From Noviherbaspirillum humi (GTDB lineage: Bacteria; Pseudomonadota; Gammaproteobacteria; Burkholderiales; Burkholderiaceae_D), in assembly GCF_900188095.1 (NCBI RefSeq), contig NZ_FZOT01000001.1, positions 186,001 to 250,000 of the forward strand: 64,000 bases of DNA, read 5' to 3'. Positions 55,848 to 64,000 of this stretch are shown piece after piece. How positions within the stretch are numbered: position 1 is the first letter of the stretch; each line of letters begins with the position of its first letter. Below the pieces are notes generated by a model. It searched no databases and had not been told where the DNA came from. It saw only the letters and a program-made list of their open reading frames with translations. The translations under genes and the position numbers were made by a program.

Positions 55848-57251
55848 TCAGCGCAACGCCGGCCGGGAGGCGATAGCCGGCAGCAGCCGGCGTGGCGGCC
55901 GCTGCGGCGTCCAGTCGATCTCGTCGATCACCACGCCGTCGAGCACCATGCCGAGGTCGTCCAGGGTGCGCAGCCTCGGCCGCATCCATTCCAGCGCCAG
56001 GGCCAGCGCGATGCCGATCATCAGGCCGATCAGCGGCGCCAGCATCATGTTCAGGCCGAGGCGCGGGAACCAGGGATCGATCGGCGGCGTCGAGGGATTG
56101 AGCACGGTGACGTCCGGCTGGTTGGCATGCCCTTCCAGGTTGACCTTGTTGAAGCGGGCTACCGCCGCGTCATAGGCATCGCGCGCGCTGCCGGCATCCT
56201 TGGCCAGCAGCGTGAGCCGGTCGCGCGCCCGGCCCAGCTCGAGCACCCGCGCCTTCTGCGCTTCCACCGCCGCCTTCAGGTCGCGTTCGCGCTGTTCGAT
56301 GACGCGGGAATTGATCGCCAGGCTGTCCAGGCTGGCCCGCACATGGCGCTGCAGTTCGGCGCGCAGCTTGTCGGCTTCGAGCTGCGCGCCCTCGTACGCC
56401 GGATGTGCCGGCTCCAGCCTGCCGGACAACTGGGCCAGCTTGGCATCGGCCTGCGCCAGCTGGGTCTTCAGATTCTGGATCAGCGGATTGGCGATGACTT
56501 CCGGTGAATTCTCCCCGCCCCGCGCCGCCGCCTGGCGCTGGCGCGACCTCGCTTCCTGGAGCTGGCCCTGCACCTGCACCAGCTGGCTGGAGAGATCGTT
56601 CAGGCGCATGGTTTCCACATCCATCTGGCTGTCGGCATCGACGATGCCGGCTTCCTGCTGATAGGCCGACAGCTTGTTCTGCGCCGCTTCCAGCGCCTCG
56701 CGCAGCACGCTGATCTGCGAAGTGAAGTAGCTGGAGACGCCCTTCAGCGGATCGGTGGTGAGCTGGACCAGGGTCTCCAGGTACTGGGTGGCGAAGGCGT
56801 TGGCGACATCGGCGGCGAAATCCGCGTCGCGGCTGCGGTAGATGATGTCGATCACGCTGCTGTCACGTCCCGGCACCACCTTCACCTTTTCCAGCAGGCG
56901 CTCGGCGATCCAGTCGCGGATATCGCCGCGGCCGCCGGTATCGCTGCGGTAGTCCTCCTGAAAGGACGGCCGGTCTGCCAGGCGCAGCGCATCCACCACG
57001 CGCAGCGCCACGTTCTTGCTCTTGATGACGTCGATCTGGGTGGCCATGTAGCCGGGCATGAGCTGGGGCGCCATGGCGGTGCCGGAGACCGGGTCGATGC
57101 CCTTGTAGTTCAGCACCAGGCTGGTGCCGGCCTTGTAGATGTTCGGGAAGAGCAGGCTGATCAGCAGCGCGGCGAACACCGTCGCCAGCATGGCCTTGAG
57201 CAGCAGGCGCATGCGCGCGCGCAGGATCACGAATACTTGGAGAAGCGTCAT
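55848..57251 (-). CDS. epsF: Chain-length determinant protein EpsF (Wzz family)
   Basis: 467 residues. TM1 (about 16-35), a periplasmic Wzz fold (LFPNIYKAGTSLVLNYKGIDPVSG), a long coiled coil (about 170-370, VREALEAAQNKLSAYQQEAGI region) and TM2 (about 405-425) preceded by the proline motif NPSTPPIDPWFPR. The short cytoplasmic tail ends without Tyr. It is the first gene of the minus-strand exopolysaccharide operon. Its 404-base upstream gap (57252-57655) must contain the operon promoter; I see no reliable -10/-35 pair there. Confidence 0.9.
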   Translation of the reverse strand: MTLLQVFVILRARMRLLLKAMLATVFAALLISLLFPNIYKAGTSLVLNYKGIDPVSGTAMAPQLMPGYMATQIDVIKSKNVALRVVDALRLADRPSFQEDYRSDTGGRGDIRDWIAERLLEKVKVVPGRDSSVIDIIYRSRDADFAADVANAFATQYLETLVQLTTDPLKGVSSYFTSQISVLREALEAAQNKLSAYQQEAGIVDADSQMDVETMRLNDLSSQLVQVQGQLQEARSRQRQAAARGGENSPEVIANPLIQNLKTQLAQADAKLAQLSGRLEPAHPAYEGAQLEADKLRAELQRHVRASLDSLAINSRVIEQRERDLKAAVEAQKARVLELGRARDRLTLLAKDAGSARDAYDAAVARFNKVNLEGHANQPDVTVLNPSTPPIDPWFPRLGLNMMLAPLIGLMIGIALALALEWMRPRLRTLDDLGMVLDGVVIDEIDWTPQRPPRRLLPAIASRPALR

Positions 57252-57655
57252 GCCATCGCCTTGTCTGTTTGTTCAGTGCCTGGAAGGACCTGCTTGCCGG
57301 TCCGGCGGGATTGCGAAGCAGCCGGTGCGCTCCGCTTCATGACTGTGTCGTCGCGGGCTACTGTAGTACGGCAGGCGCGGCGTCTGAACGCGCAAATCCG
57401 ACGGCGATTGAGGTTCGGCAAGCGGTCAGTGCGAGTACGTAAAGGCGGAATGCAGAAGTCGTGTTGCAGGCAAGGCGGAAGCGGAAAAAAGCGGGGCGGG
57501 ATGGATATCGCTCAATGTATGGCGAGGGGGAATCGAAGGCTAGTCAATGATGTAATCGCCTCGCGCGGATGCAGTGAACCGTTTCGACCATTCCCTGGCG
57601 TGGCGCGCTGCGATACAGTAGCTTGACCCCTTCATACACCCATGACTTAACCCGG

Positions 57656-58432
57656 ATGCTGCTGCTCGTTCCGCTGCTCGTCGTCGCCGGTCTCTATCTC
57701 GGTCAGGATCGCCTCATCCTGCAGCCGGACTTCAGGCTGCCTTCCTGGCAGGCGATGGCCGAACCGGCGGAGCTGCAGCCCTGGCTGGAACAGGGGCGCT
57801 ATCTCGGCAAGGTGCTGGAAGCGTCCGGTCCGGCGCGCGGCACGGCGGTGCTCTTCCACGGCAATGCGGGACACGTCGATCACCGCCTGCCGCTGGCGAA
57901 GCAGCTCGCCGGGCGCGGCCTGCGGGTGGTGCTGGTCGAGTATCCCGGCTTCGGCAGGCGCGAGGGCAGCGCCGGCATCAATCCGATCCTCGAGGCCGCA
58001 CAGGCGGATTTCATGCTGGCGCTGCGGCGCTGGCCCGGGCCGGTCTTTGTCGTCGGCGAGTCGCTCGGCGCCGGCGTCGCGGCCCAGGTGATCCGGTCGC
58101 ATCCGGACCAGGTGGCCGGCGCGCTGCTCGTCACGCCGTGGTCATCCCTCGCCGCCCTGGCGCGGGAAAAGGCTGGGCACCTGCCGGTGGACTGGCTGCT
58201 GCACCAGCGCCTGGACTCTGCCGAGGCGCTGACCGGCTACGGCGGCAGGCTGGTCATCCTCGGCGCCGGCCGCGACGGCGTCATCCCGGTCGAGCATGCC
58301 CGCGCGCTGGCGCGAGCCCTGCCCCACGCCGCCTATCTGGAAGTGGCGGAAGCCAACCACAACACGTGGCTCGCGCACATCGTCCCGGCGCAGTGGGACA
58401 GCCTGTTCGGCGCGCTGCTGGGCGAACGTTGA
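57656..58432 (+). CDS. Membrane-anchored alpha/beta hydrolase
   Basis: 258 residues. One N-terminal hydrophobic anchor (LLLVPLLVVAGLYLG) is followed by an alpha/beta hydrolase core: oxyanion motif FHGNAGHVDHRL, EYPGFGRREG, nucleophile elbow VGESLGAGVAAQV, Asp in GAGRDGVIPVEH and His in EANHNTW. It resembles the BEM46/YfhR group of uncharacterised serine hydrolases. ATG 57656 is preferred to TTG 57623. Divergent from the exopolysaccharide operon. Confidence 0.87.
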   Translation: MLLLVPLLVVAGLYLGQDRLILQPDFRLPSWQAMAEPAELQPWLEQGRYLGKVLEASGPARGTAVLFHGNAGHVDHRLPLAKQLAGRGLRVVLVEYPGFGRREGSAGINPILEAAQADFMLALRRWPGPVFVVGESLGAGVAAQVIRSHPDQVAGALLVTPWSSLAALAREKAGHLPVDWLLHQRLDSAEALTGYGGRLVILGAGRDGVIPVEHARALARALPHAAYLEVAEANHNTWLAHIVPAQWDSLFGALLGER

Positions 58433-58787
58433 CAGCGCCGCCGGCGGCATCCTTCAAACGATTCCACGCCGTTCACCGGTCGATCCGCCAGGGTCGCTTG
58501 ATGGCGCACAAGCGGCGCGGCCATGCGCCGGCAGCGTCCACGTTCATTTTGCGACCGCACAAGCCGCGCCGGTCCGCTTTGGGACTAGATACGGGTTGGA
58601 CGTTATTAAAAGCACAAGACCGGTGATCGCCTCATCCGTACGCAGTGAGCCTGGCAAGGCCGACGAGCCGCAGCCGGGCGACCGTTCGCGCGCGAAGCCT
58701 TGCCGGATTCACGATTCGAGCCGTAACGGTGCGGCAGGAGCTGCAGTACAGGGCCGCGCCGTGACGAACCCTCTTCTACCTGTGGTC
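58433..58787. other. Gap between hydrolase and small membrane protein
   Basis: 355 bases. A 41-codon frame starting at ATG 58501 (MAHKRRGHAPAAS) has no convincing ribosome-binding site. AT-rich sequence at 58590-58620 (GGACGTTATTAAAAGC) might be a promoter for the next gene. No repeats or terminator with a T-run. Confidence 0.4.
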
Positions 58788-59009
58788 ATGGATATTTTTC
58801 TGATGCTCGGCCTTGAAGCCGGCGAAATGCTGCCCACGCCGCGGCAGGCCATATCGGGCTGCCTGATGCTTCTCAACGGACTGATCGTCTCGGTGTTGTC
58901 CCTTTTCCTCAGCCAGAGCGCCGATCCCGACGACGAGGTCGACATCGCCGCCTATGGCTTCCTCGGCGGAGCGATCATCTATGTCATCGCCTTGCGGGCG
59001 CTGGCCTGA
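58788..59009 (+). CDS. Small two-span membrane protein (73 aa)
   Basis: Starts MDIFLMLGLEAGEMLPTPRQ. One hydrophobic helix (SGCLMLLNGLIVSVLSLFL, about 25-43), an acidic loop (SQSADPDDEVDIA) and a second helix (YGFLGGAIIYVIALRALA) follow. No family recognised. The start could be an upstream GTG at 58761. An opposite-strand frame (58776-59219) overlaps it; the membrane-protein pattern here is the more convincing. The 342 bases downstream to 59351 hold nothing else I can support. Confidence 0.5.
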   Translation: MDIFLMLGLEAGEMLPTPRQAISGCLMLLNGLIVSVLSLFLSQSADPDDEVDIAAYGFLGGAIIYVIALRALA

Positions 59010-59351
59010 TGCGGCCTGTTCCGGCGCCGGTTCAGCCAGCGACGACAGCAGCGCGATCAGACAGGGCAAGCCGGGTGTGCCAGCGCTGCCGGGATGATCC
59101 GTGTCGGCGTCGTCGGCGCGCGGCGCGCGCATGCCGACGACGTCGCGCATCAGGTCGCGCAGCACGGCGCGCAGGAATTCGGGATCTTCGGTGATCATGG
59201 TCATGGAAGCGCCGCTCATGCGGCAAATGGCATGAGACCAGTATCTTGCAGCCCTGCGGCGGCGGGTATCGGCGTTTGCGTCGGTCGGGTGTAGTGGAAC
59301 GGTGACAGGCGCCGCCTCGTCGTCACAAGGCGGCGGCGCGGTTGGGCGGAC

Positions 59352-60344
59352 TTACTGCCGCTTCATGGTCGACTGCCGCAGCACCACCTGCGGCTCCAGC
59401 ATGGTGTAGTGGTCGGTTTCCTTGCCAGCCAGGGTGTCGAGCATCTTGCGCATCGCCACCTCGCCCATGTGCTGGCTCTTCAAGTCCACCGAGGTCAGCG
59501 ACGGCGAGACGTATTCGCCGTACTGGATGTTGTCGAAGCCGGCCACCGACAGGTCCTGCGGAATCTGGAAGCCGAGCGCCTGCGCCTCCTTCATGAAGCC
59601 GATCGCCATCAGGTCGTTGTAGCAGATGAGCGCATCCGGCCTTTCCCGGCCCAGCATGACGAAGGAACACATGCGCTCGCCTTCCGAGGCGAAGGGCAGC
59701 TGGGCATCGAAGCGCGCCAGCGGCAGGTCGTGCTGCTGCAGGCAGTCCAGCATGCCGCGCAGGCGCTCCGCGTCCCAGCGCGATTTCGAGAAGCCGAGGT
59801 AGGCGATGTGCCGGTGGCCTTGCGTCACCAGATGCTGGGTCAGCATGTAGGCGCCGCGGTAGACGTCGCTGCCGACCGTCGGCAGGCGCAGCGATTCGAG
59901 GCGGCCGAAGAACACGATTGGCTTGCCGAAGTCCACCACCGTCTTGATGTCCGACTCCGGCATGCGCGAGCTGATGATCATGCCGTCCACGCGGCGGCTC
60001 AGCGCATCCAGCAGCTGCATCTCGCGGCCCTGGTTTTCCTCGGTATCGACCAGCAGCAGGGTATAGCCGTTGTCGATCGCCACGCGGTTGGCGCCCTTCA
60101 CCACCGAGGTGAAGTGCGGGTTGTTGATGTCGAGGATGGCCACGCCGATGGTCTTGGTGGCGCCGGTGATCATGGAGCGCGCCAGTTCGTTGGAGCGGTA
60201 GCCGAGGGTTTTCACCGTGGCGTCGATGTTGGCTTCCACCGCCGGCGAAAAGCGCTGGGTGCCGTTCAGGTACTTGGACACGGTGGCGATAGACACGCCG
60301 GCGGCCTTGGCCACGTCGTGCAGGGTGGGAGCGGTCTTCTTCAT
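59352..60344 (-). CDS. LacI-family transcriptional regulator of uronate genes
   Basis: 330 residues. N-terminal helix-turn-helix TLHDVAKAAGVSIATVSKYLNG (residues 7-28) and hinge helix ELARSMITG, then a periplasmic-binding-like effector domain (TIGVAILDINNPHFTSVVKGA; VAGFDNIQYGEYVSPSLTSVD). It is divergent from the uronate dehydrogenase operon, and two AAACGTTT palindromes of LacI type lie between them, so it most likely represses that operon until a uronate or aldarate is bound. Effector identity is inferred. Confidence 0.92.
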   Translation of the reverse strand: MKKTAPTLHDVAKAAGVSIATVSKYLNGTQRFSPAVEANIDATVKTLGYRSNELARSMITGATKTIGVAILDINNPHFTSVVKGANRVAIDNGYTLLLVDTEENQGREMQLLDALSRRVDGMIISSRMPESDIKTVVDFGKPIVFFGRLESLRLPTVGSDVYRGAYMLTQHLVTQGHRHIAYLGFSKSRWDAERLRGMLDCLQQHDLPLARFDAQLPFASEGERMCSFVMLGRERPDALICYNDLMAIGFMKEAQALGFQIPQDLSVAGFDNIQYGEYVSPSLTSVDLKSQHMGEVAMRKMLDTLAGKETDHYTMLEPQVVLRQSTMKRQ

Positions 60345-60492
60345 GGTCTGGCTCGGTCTTTCGCCGAGGCTCGGCAAGTGTGGGCGCGGTGAGCGCAAAG
60401 CGTCATTTTACGTGGCCGGGAACGGCGCCGGCTTCACGGGGCTTGAATGGACCCCCGGCCCGAAGCCGGAACCGCAAGGCGGTCAATCGCGG

Positions 60493-60502
60493 AAAACGTT
60501 TT
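60493..60502. promoter_or_regulatory. LacI-type operator 1 (AAAACGTTTT)
   Basis: Perfect 10-bp palindrome with the central CG typical of LacI/GalR operators. It lies about 150 bases upstream of the lacI-type start and 141 bases centre to centre from operator 2, a spacing that would allow looping. Confidence 0.6.
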
Positions 60503-60598
60503 ACTTTCCTGCATTCTACTCAACTTGCCCGGCGAAGCGTGATTGCTCTTGCTGCACAAGCACTTTTCAGCCGAGCGACAGGTGCTGCAAATTTCTTG

Positions 60599-60628
60599 TT
60601 GCATTCTCCGGAAATGTGCTGGCATAAT
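60599..60628 (+). promoter_or_regulatory. Candidate promoter of the uronate operon
   Basis: TTGCAT (60599-60604) and CATAAT (60623-60628) are 18 bases apart on the plus strand. Operator 2 lies seven bases downstream of the -10 element, covering the expected transcription start, which fits repression by the divergent LacI-family protein. Confidence 0.4.
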
Positions 60629-60634
60629 TCAGTT

Positions 60635-60642
60635 AAACGTTT
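60635..60642. promoter_or_regulatory. LacI-type operator 2 (AAACGTTT)
   Basis: Palindrome AAACGTTT in the context GTTAAACGTTTTCC, just downstream of the candidate promoter. Same core as operator 1. Confidence 0.6.
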
Positions 60643-60790
60643 TCCTAAATTTTCGGCGAGCCGCAAATCGAAGAAAACAGCCGCCGCCCGTAGGACGGGC
60701 GCGCGGAGAAAAGAGCGCCCTCGAGGCGAATCCCCCGGTTCCGGCTACAGGCCGCAACGGGATAATCAGAGTGAGAACGACAGGACAAGG

Positions 60791-61585
60791 ATGTTGAACA
60801 GACTCCTATTGACCGGCGCTGCCGGCGGTCTGGGCAAGGTGATGCGGCGCGAGCTCGCCGGCTTTGCGAAGACCTTGCGCGTTTCCGACATACAAGGGCT
60901 CGGAAGCGGCGCGGAACATGAAGAAGTTTTCCAATGCGACCTCGGCGATGCCGCCGCGGTGAATGAACTGGTGCAGGGCGTGGATGCCATCGTCCATCTC
61001 GGCGGCATTTCGGTGGAAGACAAGTTCGAACCCATCCTCAACGCCAACATCATCGGCTTGTTCAATCTGTACCAGGCGGCGCGCCGCCATGGCGTCAAGC
61101 GCATCGTCTTCGCCAGCTCCAACCATGTGGTCGGCTTCTACCGCCAGGATGAAGTCCTCGATACCGAGGTGCCGATGCGGCCCGACACCCTCTATGGCGT
61201 GTCCAAGGGCTTCGGCGAACTGCTGTCGCGCATGTACTTCGACCGCTACGGCATCGAGACGGTATGCGTACGCATCGGTTCCTGCATGCCGGAGCCGAAG
61301 GACCGCCGCATGCTCGCCTCCTACATGAGCTATGCCGACTTCACCGAACTGATGCGCTGCGCGCTGTTCAAGCCGGAGGTCGGCCACACCGTCATCTACG
61401 GCATGTCCGCCAACCGCGACGTCTGGTGGGACAACAGCAAGGCCGCCCATCTCGGCTTCACGCCGAAGGACAGCTCGGAACCCTTCCGCGCCGCCATCGA
61501 GCAGCAGCCGCCGGTGGCCGAGGACGATCCGCTGATGATCTACCAGGGCGGGCGCTTCGTCGTCGCCGGACCGTTCGACAACTGA
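60791..61585 (+). CDS. udh: Uronate dehydrogenase (NAD-dependent)
   Basis: 264 residues of the short-chain/epimerase fold. NAD-binding TGAAGGLG (8-15), Asp in RVSDIQG, substrate Ser/Asn in FASSNHVVGFY, catalytic Tyr-Lys in TLYGVSKGFGE, and RIGSCMPEP are as in Pseudomonas and Agrobacterium Udh. It oxidises D-glucuronate or D-galacturonate to the aldarolactone. ATG 60791 with AAGG just upstream gives the usual family length of about 265. First gene of an operon with a lactonase and a TRAP transporter. Confidence 0.92.
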   Translation: MLNRLLLTGAAGGLGKVMRRELAGFAKTLRVSDIQGLGSGAEHEEVFQCDLGDAAAVNELVQGVDAIVHLGGISVEDKFEPILNANIIGLFNLYQAARRHGVKRIVFASSNHVVGFYRQDEVLDTEVPMRPDTLYGVSKGFGELLSRMYFDRYGIETVCVRIGSCMPEPKDRRMLASYMSYADFTELMRCALFKPEVGHTVIYGMSANRDVWWDNSKAAHLGFTPKDSSEPFRAAIEQQPPVAEDDPLMIYQGGRFVVAGPFDN

Positions 61586-61594
61586 GGTCCGGCC

Positions 61595-62485
61595 ATGGTC
61601 TTCCCCTCCATCAACCTGGTGAGCGACGCCCGCAACGGCGTCGGCGAAAGCCCGTTCTGGGATGCCGCCTCGAACAGCCTGTTCTGGGTCGACATCCCGG
61701 CGCGCCGGGTGCACCGCTGGCGTCCCGACGGCGGCATCGCCACCTGGCAGGCCGACGAGATGATCGGCTGCATCGCTCCGGCGGCATCCGGCGGTCTCGT
61801 CGCCGGCATGGAAAGCGGCATCTTCAAGCTGCAGCTGGGCGATGACGGCAGTATGTCGGCGCAGCGCCTGGCGCAGGTGGCGCATGCCGACAGGCCAATG
61901 CGCTTCAATGACGGCCGCTGCGACCGCCAGGGTCGCTTCTGGGCCGGCACCATGCATCTCGACATGGGCCTGGCGCGCGTCGCCGGCGCCGTGTACCGCC
62001 TTGATGCCCGCGGCCTGCAGCAACAGCTCGACGGCTTCATCGTCCCCAACGGCATGGCCTGGTCGCCGGACGGCCGCACCCTGTACCTGTCCGACTCGCA
62101 TCCGACGGTGCAGACGATCTGGGCCTTCGACTACGACACCACCGACGGCGCCATCAGCAACCGCCGCCTGTTCGTCGACATGCGCCAGCATCCGGGACGC
62201 CCGGACGGCGCGGCGGTGGATGCCGACGGCTGCTACTGGATTTGCGGCAACGATGCGGGTATGGTTCACCGCTTCACGCCGCAAGGCCGGCTCGACCGCA
62301 GCGTGCCGCTGCCGGTGAAGAAGCCGGCGATGTGCGCCTTCGGCGGCCCGGATATGGGCACCCTGTTCGTGACTTCCATCCGTCCCGGCGACGCCTCGGT
62401 CGAGGCCGAGCAGCCGCTGGCGGGCGGCGTATTTTCGTTCGACCCGGGTGTCAAGGGCTTGCCCGAGCATCCGTTTGCTTCCTAA
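61595..62485 (+). CDS. SMP-30/gluconolactonase family aldarolactone hydrolase
   Basis: 296-residue six-bladed propeller. Metal ligands are visible: Glu in GVGESPFWD (about 18), Asn in MRFNDGRCDRQGRFWAGTM and VPNGMAWSPDG, and Asp in GRPDGAAVDADGCYW. Following Udh by 9 bases, it should open the galactaro- or glucarolactone that Udh makes, giving galactarate or glucarate. Genes for the later steps are not in the window. Confidence 0.9.
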   Translation: MVFPSINLVSDARNGVGESPFWDAASNSLFWVDIPARRVHRWRPDGGIATWQADEMIGCIAPAASGGLVAGMESGIFKLQLGDDGSMSAQRLAQVAHADRPMRFNDGRCDRQGRFWAGTMHLDMGLARVAGAVYRLDARGLQQQLDGFIVPNGMAWSPDGRTLYLSDSHPTVQTIWAFDYDTTDGAISNRRLFVDMRQHPGRPDGAAVDADGCYWICGNDAGMVHRFTPQGRLDRSVPLPVKKPAMCAFGGPDMGTLFVTSIRPGDASVEAEQPLAGGVFSFDPGVKGLPEHPFAS

Positions 62486-62524
62486 CACCACACAACATAC
62501 CAATATCCCTCAGAGGAGAGACGC

Positions 62525-63508
62525 ATGAAACTTCGCTTCAACTGGATCGCCGCACCCGCGCTGGCAGCGGCCTTCATCGCCGCGCCGCTGGCCGCCCATG
62601 CCAAGGACTTCCGTTCCGCCGACGTGCACCCGAACGACTACCCGACCGTGAAGGCGGTGACCCAGCTCGGCAAGTCCCTCGCCGAGCAGACCAAGGGCCG
62701 CCTCGGCATCAAGGTGTTCGCCAACAGCTCCATGGGGTCCGAGAAGGATACGCTGGAGCAGGTGAAGATCGGCGCGCTCGACATGGCGCGCATCAACATC
62801 GCCGCCCTGCATGCGGTGTCGCCGGCCATGGCCGTGCCGTCCCTGCCCTTCCTGTTCCGCTCCACCGAGCACATGCGCGCCGCGCTGGACGGCCCGGTCG
62901 GCGACGAGATCCTGGCGGCGCTGGAGAAGGAAGGCTTCATCGGCCTCGCCTTCTACGACAGCGGCGCGCGCTCCTTCTACACCACCAAGAAGCCGATCCG
63001 TACCCTGGCCGACATGAAGGGCCTGAAGATCCGCGTGCAGCAATCCGAGATGTGGGTCGCCATGATGCAGGCGCTGGGCGCCAACGCCACGCCGATGCCC
63101 TTCGCCGAGGTCTACACCGCCCTCAAGACCGGCCTGGTCGACGGCGCGGAAAACAACTGGCCTTCCTACGAATCCTCGCGCCACTACGAGGCCGCCAAGT
63201 ACTACAGCCTGACCGACCATTCGCTCGCGCCGGAAGTGCTGGTATTTTCGAAGAAGGTCTGGGATGGCCTCTCCAAGGAAGACCAGCAGCTGATCCGCAA
63301 GGCCGCCAAGGAATCGGTGCCCGTCATGCGCAAGCTGTGGGACGAACGTGAAGCCAAGTCCCGCCAGGTGGTCACCGCCGCCGGCGTGCAGATCGTCTCC
63401 GACGTCGACAAGCAAGCCTTCTCCAATGCCATGAAGCCGGTGTACGACAAGTTCATCACCGACCCGATGCAGAAGGACCTGGTTGCCAAGATCCAGAAGA
63501 TCAAGTAA
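62525..63508 (+). CDS. TRAP transporter solute-binding protein (DctP family)
   Basis: 327 residues with a signal peptide ending AAHA (about 26). Typical TRAP-P segments follow: [27 protein letters not shown], the ligand-carboxylate Arg in [12 protein letters not shown] (about 167), and [14 protein letters not shown]. Placed in a uronate operon, the ligand is probably glucuronate or galacturonate. AGAGGAGAG precedes the ATG. Confidence 0.93.
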   Translation: MKLRFNWIAAPALAAAFIAAPLAAHAKDFRSADVHPNDYPTVKAVTQLGKSLAEQTKGRLGIKVFANSSMGSEKDTLEQVKIGALDMARINIAALHAVSPAMAVPSLPFLFRSTEHMRAALDGPVGDEILAALEKEGFIGLAFYDSGARSFYTTKKPIRTLADMKGLKIRVQQSEMWVAMMQALGANATPMPFAEVYTALKTGLVDGAENNWPSYESSRHYEAAKYYSLTDHSLAPEVLVFSKKVWDGLSKEDQQLIRKAAKESVPVMRKLWDEREAKSRQVVTAAGVQIVSDVDKQAFSNAMKPVYDKFITDPMQKDLVAKIQKIK

Positions 63509-63604
63509 CGACCGGATAAGCAGCGGCCATCCGCGGCCGCGAACCACCCGCAGTGCGGGGACGCGCAGGCCGCGCCCCCGCACCCTGGAGACATCGGAGA
63601 AATC

Positions 63605-64000
63605 ATGTCTTACGCAAGCGCAGAAACCGCCCCCATGGCGCGGACAGAAACTCACAAGCCCATGGCCCTCACTCGAATCAACGCCCTGCTGTCCCGCCTG
63701 TGCATGTTCACCGCGGTGGCCGCGCTCTTTGGCATCATCCTGGTCGTGCTGTGGCAGGTCTTCGGCCGCTACGTGCTCAATGACACACCGACCTGGGCCG
63801 AGAGCACCGCGCTGGTGCTGGTGATCTACGTCACCATGTTCGGCGCCGCCGCCGGCGTGCGCGACGCCGGCCACATCGGCATGGAGTCCATCCTGATCCT
63901 GCTGCCGGAGAAGCTGCGCAGCAAATTCGAAATCCTGATCCACTGCCTGGTCGGCCTGTTCGGCGGGCTGATGGTCTGGTACGGCGCCGTCCTCGGCTAC
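63605..64000 (+). CDS. TRAP transporter small permease (DctQ family), truncated by window edge
   Basis: 132 codons visible from ATG 63605, no stop before the edge. After a polar N-terminus come three membrane spans (LCMFTAVAALFGIILVVLW; WAESTALVLVIYVTMFGAAAG; ILIHCLVGLFGGLMVWYGAV) and the DctQ motif GRYVLNDTPTWAES. GGAGA lies about eight bases before the ATG. The large permease DctM should follow outside the window. Confidence 0.92.
   Translation, partial: MSYASAETAPMARTETHKPMALTRINALLSRLCMFTAVAALFGIILVVLWQVFGRYVLNDTPTWAESTALVLVIYVTMFGAAAGVRDAGHIGMESILILLPEKLRSKFEILIHCLVGLFGGLMVWYGAVLGY

Noticed and set aside
57237-57626. 129-codon plus-strand frame upstream of the hydrolase
   Set aside because: Arg/Cys-rich with no motif, overlaps the epsF start region, and has no ribosome-binding site.
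58776-59219. 147-codon minus-strand frame overlapping the small membrane protein
   Set aside because: Its first 60 residues (TMITEDPEFLRAVLRDLMRD...) are plausible, but the rest is low-complexity antisense and no ribosome-binding site precedes it. Left open as a short possibility.

Overview
This window is high-GC chromosomal DNA from a betaproteobacterium. The closest match I can infer is Burkholderiales, probably Oxalobacteraceae (a Noviherbaspirillum, Massilia or Herbaspirillum relative). The inference rests on gene content: GTP-type PEP carboxykinase, an EpsF/EpsG exopolysaccharide pair, a TctC/TctDE set, a NhaR-like LysR regulator and an Udh-type uronate pathway. Nearly all of it is densely packed protein-coding sequence. 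I saw no rRNA, tRNA, CRISPR array or phage module.

Layout. 1-5.5 kb: an incomplete minus-strand gene, a class A penicillin-binding protein, a divergent sirtuin, an ornithine cyclodeaminase-family reductase and Dps. 5.6-6.7 kb: an AT-richer orphan small protein facing an outer-membrane barrel protein. 6.9-10.1 kb: a minus-strand formaldehyde detoxification operon (glutathione-dependent formaldehyde dehydrogenase, S-formylglutathione hydrolase, a luciferase-like monooxygenase, a small protein). 10.4-15.8 kb: a LysR regulator, a BI-1/YccA membrane protein, TerC and a PAS-GGDEF-EAL protein. 15.9-23.6 kb: PEP carboxykinase, a D-2-hydroxyacid dehydrogenase with a substituted catalytic arginine, an MFS transporter, an unknown protein, an AbrB-type membrane protein and a TctC-like binding protein.

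23.9-27.4 kb is the strangest stretch. An AT-richer, unrecognised open frame of about 1150 codons is cut by one in-frame TAA and lies between a tctC-like gene and a tctDE-like two-component pair. 29.9-33.8 kb: a CAP-domain lipoprotein, a 71-residue protein, a YedK-type DNA-protein crosslink enzyme and a chemoreceptor. A 347-bp MITE-like element with 32-bp terminal inverted repeats (34.07-34.42 kb) ends 14 bp before a trypsin-like protease gene. That gene heads a MoxR / DUF58 / VWA operon.

38.6-44.6 kb: a cupin, then a minus-strand signalling operon (three-receiver hybrid kinase, CheR, CheB, receiver-kinase) linked by overlaps of 4 bp. 44.9-45.7 kb: a GDT1-family manganese exporter gene with a clear yybP-ykoY (Mn2+) riboswitch and a candidate promoter. 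45.7-57.3 kb: a canonical sirtuin and a compact exopolysaccharide locus. That locus encodes EpsF, EpsG, a polymerase/ligase, two acyltransferases, a GT2, a flippase, a heparinase II/III-like lyase and an Alg14/Alg13-like glycosyltransferase pair. 57.6-64 kb: a hydrolase, a small membrane protein, and a LacI regulator divergent from a uronate catabolism operon (uronate dehydrogenase, lactonase, TRAP transporter) with two AAACGTTT operators in the intergenic region. The TRAP small permease runs off the right edge.

Starts were chosen from visible ribosome-binding sites where possible. Functions are assigned from motifs and remembered family features; no database search was run.
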